DNA of 64,000 bases, taken from assembly GCF_036271055.1 (NCBI RefSeq), contig NZ_DATBBJ010000073.1:248001-312000 (forward strand), read 5' to 3'. The translations under genes were made by a program, and so were the position numbers. How positions within the stretch are numbered: the stretch's first letter is position 1; the number at the start of each line of letters is the position of its first letter. The DNA comes from Scandinavium sp036271055. Its GTDB lineage: Bacteria; Pseudomonadota; Gammaproteobacteria; Enterobacterales; Enterobacteriaceae. The notes under the pieces were generated by a model that saw only the letters and a program-made list of their open reading frames with translations, did no database searches and was not told the DNA's origin. Shown piece by piece: positions 62,575-64,000 of this stretch.

Positions 62575-63579
62575 ATGAAGAGTGTGGATCCGCACAGCAA
62601 AGTCCTGCATTTACCCGCAGGCTATTTCGGAATGGTGCTCGGGATTATCGGCATGGGCTTTGCCTGGCGTTATGCCAGCACAATCTGGCCGGTGCCGAAG
62701 ATGATTGGCGACGGGTTGGTTATGCTCGCGATTACCGTATGGGCACTGTTGACCCTGGCATTTTTACTGCGCGTCGTACGCTTTCCGCATAGCGTGCTGG
62801 CGGAGATGCGCCACCCGATCGCCAGCAGTTTTGTCAGCCTTTTTCCCGCCACCACAATGCTGGTAGCGATTGGTGTCACGCCCTGGTGCAGGTCGCTGGC
62901 AGTAGGGCTGTTTAGCGCTGGCGTAGCCACCCAACTCTGTTACGCCGCGTGGCAAAGCGCCGGATTGTGGCGCGGGCAGCATCCGAATGAAGCGACAACG
63001 CCGGGGCTTTATCTGCCGACCGTTGCCAACAATTTTATCAGCGCGATGGCCTGTGGGGCTTTGGGCTATACCGATGCCGGACTGGTGTTTCTCGGGGCGG
63101 GCGTGTTGTCGTGGCTGAGTCTTGAGCCGGTGATCCTCCAGCGTTTACGCAGTGCCGGGGAGTTACCTGCGCCATTACGCACATCGCTCGGCATTCAACT
63201 CGCTCCTGCGTTAGTGGCTTGTAGCGCTTGGTTTGCCGTTAACGGCGGTCAGGTTGATGTGTTCGCCAAAATGCTGTTCGGCTACGGCTTATTGCAGCTG
63301 CTGTTTATGCTGCGCCTGATGCCGTGGTTCCTGAAACAGCCGTTTAACGCCTCGTACTGGAGCTTTTCGTTCGGTATTTCTGCGCTCGCGACCACCGGCT
63401 TGCACCTTGGGCATGCCCGCCCGGACGGTTTTTTCCATACGCTGGCGCTGCCACTGTTTATTTTTACCAATGCGATCATTGCGTTGCTGATTATCCGCAC
63501 CGTGCATTTGCTGCTTTGTGGCAAGCTGCTGACTCGCGTTGAACGCCATACACTTTTAAGCAACAAGGACTCCCAATGA
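62575..63579 (+). CDS. tehA: Tellurite-resistance/dicarboxylate transporter family protein TehA
   Basis: Inner-membrane anion-channel-like protein of the TehA/SLAC1 family, 334 residues (E. coli 330), about ten helices, beginning LPAGYFGMVLGIIGMGFAWR. With tehB on high copy it gives tellurite resistance in E. coli. The stop overlaps the tehB start by four bases (ATGA), so the pair is translationally coupled. ATG 62575 is the first start; upstream bases AGAATGAAG give a weak ribosome binding site. Confidence 0.94.
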   Translation: MKSVDPHSKVLHLPAGYFGMVLGIIGMGFAWRYASTIWPVPKMIGDGLVMLAITVWALLTLAFLLRVVRFPHSVLAEMRHPIASSFVSLFPATTMLVAIGVTPWCRSLAVGLFSAGVATQLCYAAWQSAGLWRGQHPNEATTPGLYLPTVANNFISAMACGALGYTDAGLVFLGAGVLSWLSLEPVILQRLRSAGELPAPLRTSLGIQLAPALVACSAWFAVNGGQVDVFAKMLFGYGLLQLLFMLRLMPWFLKQPFNASYWSFSFGISALATTGLHLGHARPDGFFHTLALPLFIFTNAIIALLIIRTVHLLLCGKLLTRVERHTLLSNKDSQ

Positions 63580-64000
63580 CCCTTCGTGATGAAAATTACT
63601 TCACCGACAAATACGGCATGACCCGCACGCATTCCGAAGTGCTGCATGCGGCGACGAAAATCGCGCCGGGCAAAACCCTGGATTTAGGCTGTGGACAGGG
63701 GCGCAACAGCCTCTATCTGGCAGCCAATGGGTTTGATGTAACGGCGTGGGATAAAAATCTGGCGAGTATCAGCAATCTGGAAAAGGTGCGCCAGGCCGAA
63801 GGGCTGGAGAATCTGCGTTCGAAAGAAGTGGATCTCAATACGCTGACATTCGATGGTGAATACGATTTTATCCTCTCCACCGTGGTGATGATGTTTCTCG
63901 ACGCAGACACCATTCCGGGCCTTATTGCCAACATGCAGCGCTGCACGCGTCCTGGCGGCTGGAACCTGATTGTGGCGGCGATGGATACCGACGACTATCC
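63576..64000 (+). CDS. tehB: Tellurite methyltransferase TehB, N-terminal part
   Basis: SAM-dependent methyltransferase cut by the right edge; 141 codons are visible of about 197. DENYFTDKYGMTRTHSEVL opens the chain, motif I is LDLGCGQGRNSLYLA, and FILSTVVMMFL and GLIANMQRCTRPGGWNLIV match E. coli TehB. ATG overlaps the tehA stop. Confidence 0.94.
   Translation, partial: MTLRDENYFTDKYGMTRTHSEVLHAATKIAPGKTLDLGCGQGRNSLYLAANGFDVTAWDKNLASISNLEKVRQAEGLENLRSKEVDLNTLTFDGEYDFILSTVVMMFLDADTIPGLIANMQRCTRPGGWNLIVAAMDTDDY

Noticed and set aside
1..64000. CRISPR array, tRNA or rRNA gene, insertion sequence, integrase or phage genes
   Set aside because: No regularly spaced repeats, cloverleaf sequences, transposase or integrase frames were seen; the only repeats are REP-like and ERIC-like units.

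Overview
The window is a stretch of chromosome from a member of the Enterobacteriaceae. Most genes are close to Escherichia coli counterparts and keep the E. coli order (zntB-fnrS-ttcA, ompN-nifJ-ydbJ-hslJ-ldhA-ydbH-ynbE-ydbL-feaR-feaB, tynA-paaZ-paaABCDEFGHIJK-paaX-paaY, azoR-hrpA, ydcF-aldA-gapC-cybB-ydcI, ydcJ-opgD-rimL-ydcK-tehA-tehB). It is not E. coli: the Rac prophage, dbpA, uspF, trg and ydcH are missing at their E. coli positions, gapC is intact, and pcaHG and other genes are inserted. Enterobacter, Lelliottia, Leclercia or Kluyvera would fit, but I cannot name the species.

Layout. 1-3.9 kb: 3' end of a chemoreceptor gene, the zinc transporter ZntB, the anaerobic sRNA FnrS with its FNR site, a proline-rich 44-residue ORF, the tRNA thiolase TtcA and a 53-residue ORF. 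3.9-14.5 kb: porin OmpN, pyruvate:flavodoxin oxidoreductase, two small lipoproteins, D-lactate dehydrogenase and the envelope operon ydbH-ynbE-ydbL (ydbL looks frameshifted). 14.4-24 kb: the phenylethylamine genes feaR, feaB and tynA. Between feaB and tynA lie a REP-like repeat, a HigBA-type toxin-antitoxin pair, a Crp/YaiV-like regulator and two DUF1254/DUF1214 envelope genes, one of them broken. 24-37.5 kb: the complete phenylacetate cluster, with PaaX operators at all three promoters. 37.6-43.8 kb: a hok toxin gene, azoR, hrpA and ydcF. 43.8-49.1 kb: aldA, a GFA-family protein, an acyltransferase, gapC and cybB. 49.1-53.1 kb: a PcaQ/YdcI-type regulator, protocatechuate 3,4-dioxygenase pcaGH and hglS (ydcJ). 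53.1-57.8 kb: an uncharacterised group of a LysR regulator, an FAD/NAD(P) protein, a PLP aminotransferase and a HisJ/ArgT-type binding protein. 57.8-64 kb: an ERIC-like repeat, opgD, an atypical SDR, rimL, ydcK, tehA and the start of tehB.

How it works together. TynA oxidises phenylethylamine in the periplasm and FeaB makes phenylacetate. PaaK activates it to the CoA thioester. PaaABCDE and PaaG make the oxepin, PaaZ opens the ring, and PaaJ, PaaF and PaaH finish to acetyl-CoA and succinyl-CoA. FeaR controls the amine step and PaaX the CoA pathway. PcaHG starts the beta-ketoadipate route from protocatechuate, which meets the Paa route at beta-ketoadipyl-CoA; the remaining pca genes are not in the window.

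The most interesting possibility is that hglS plus the neighbouring aminotransferase, binding protein and oxidoreductase form a lysine or 2-aminoadipate utilisation module. That is an inference from context. No CRISPR array, tRNA, rRNA or insertion sequence was recognised.
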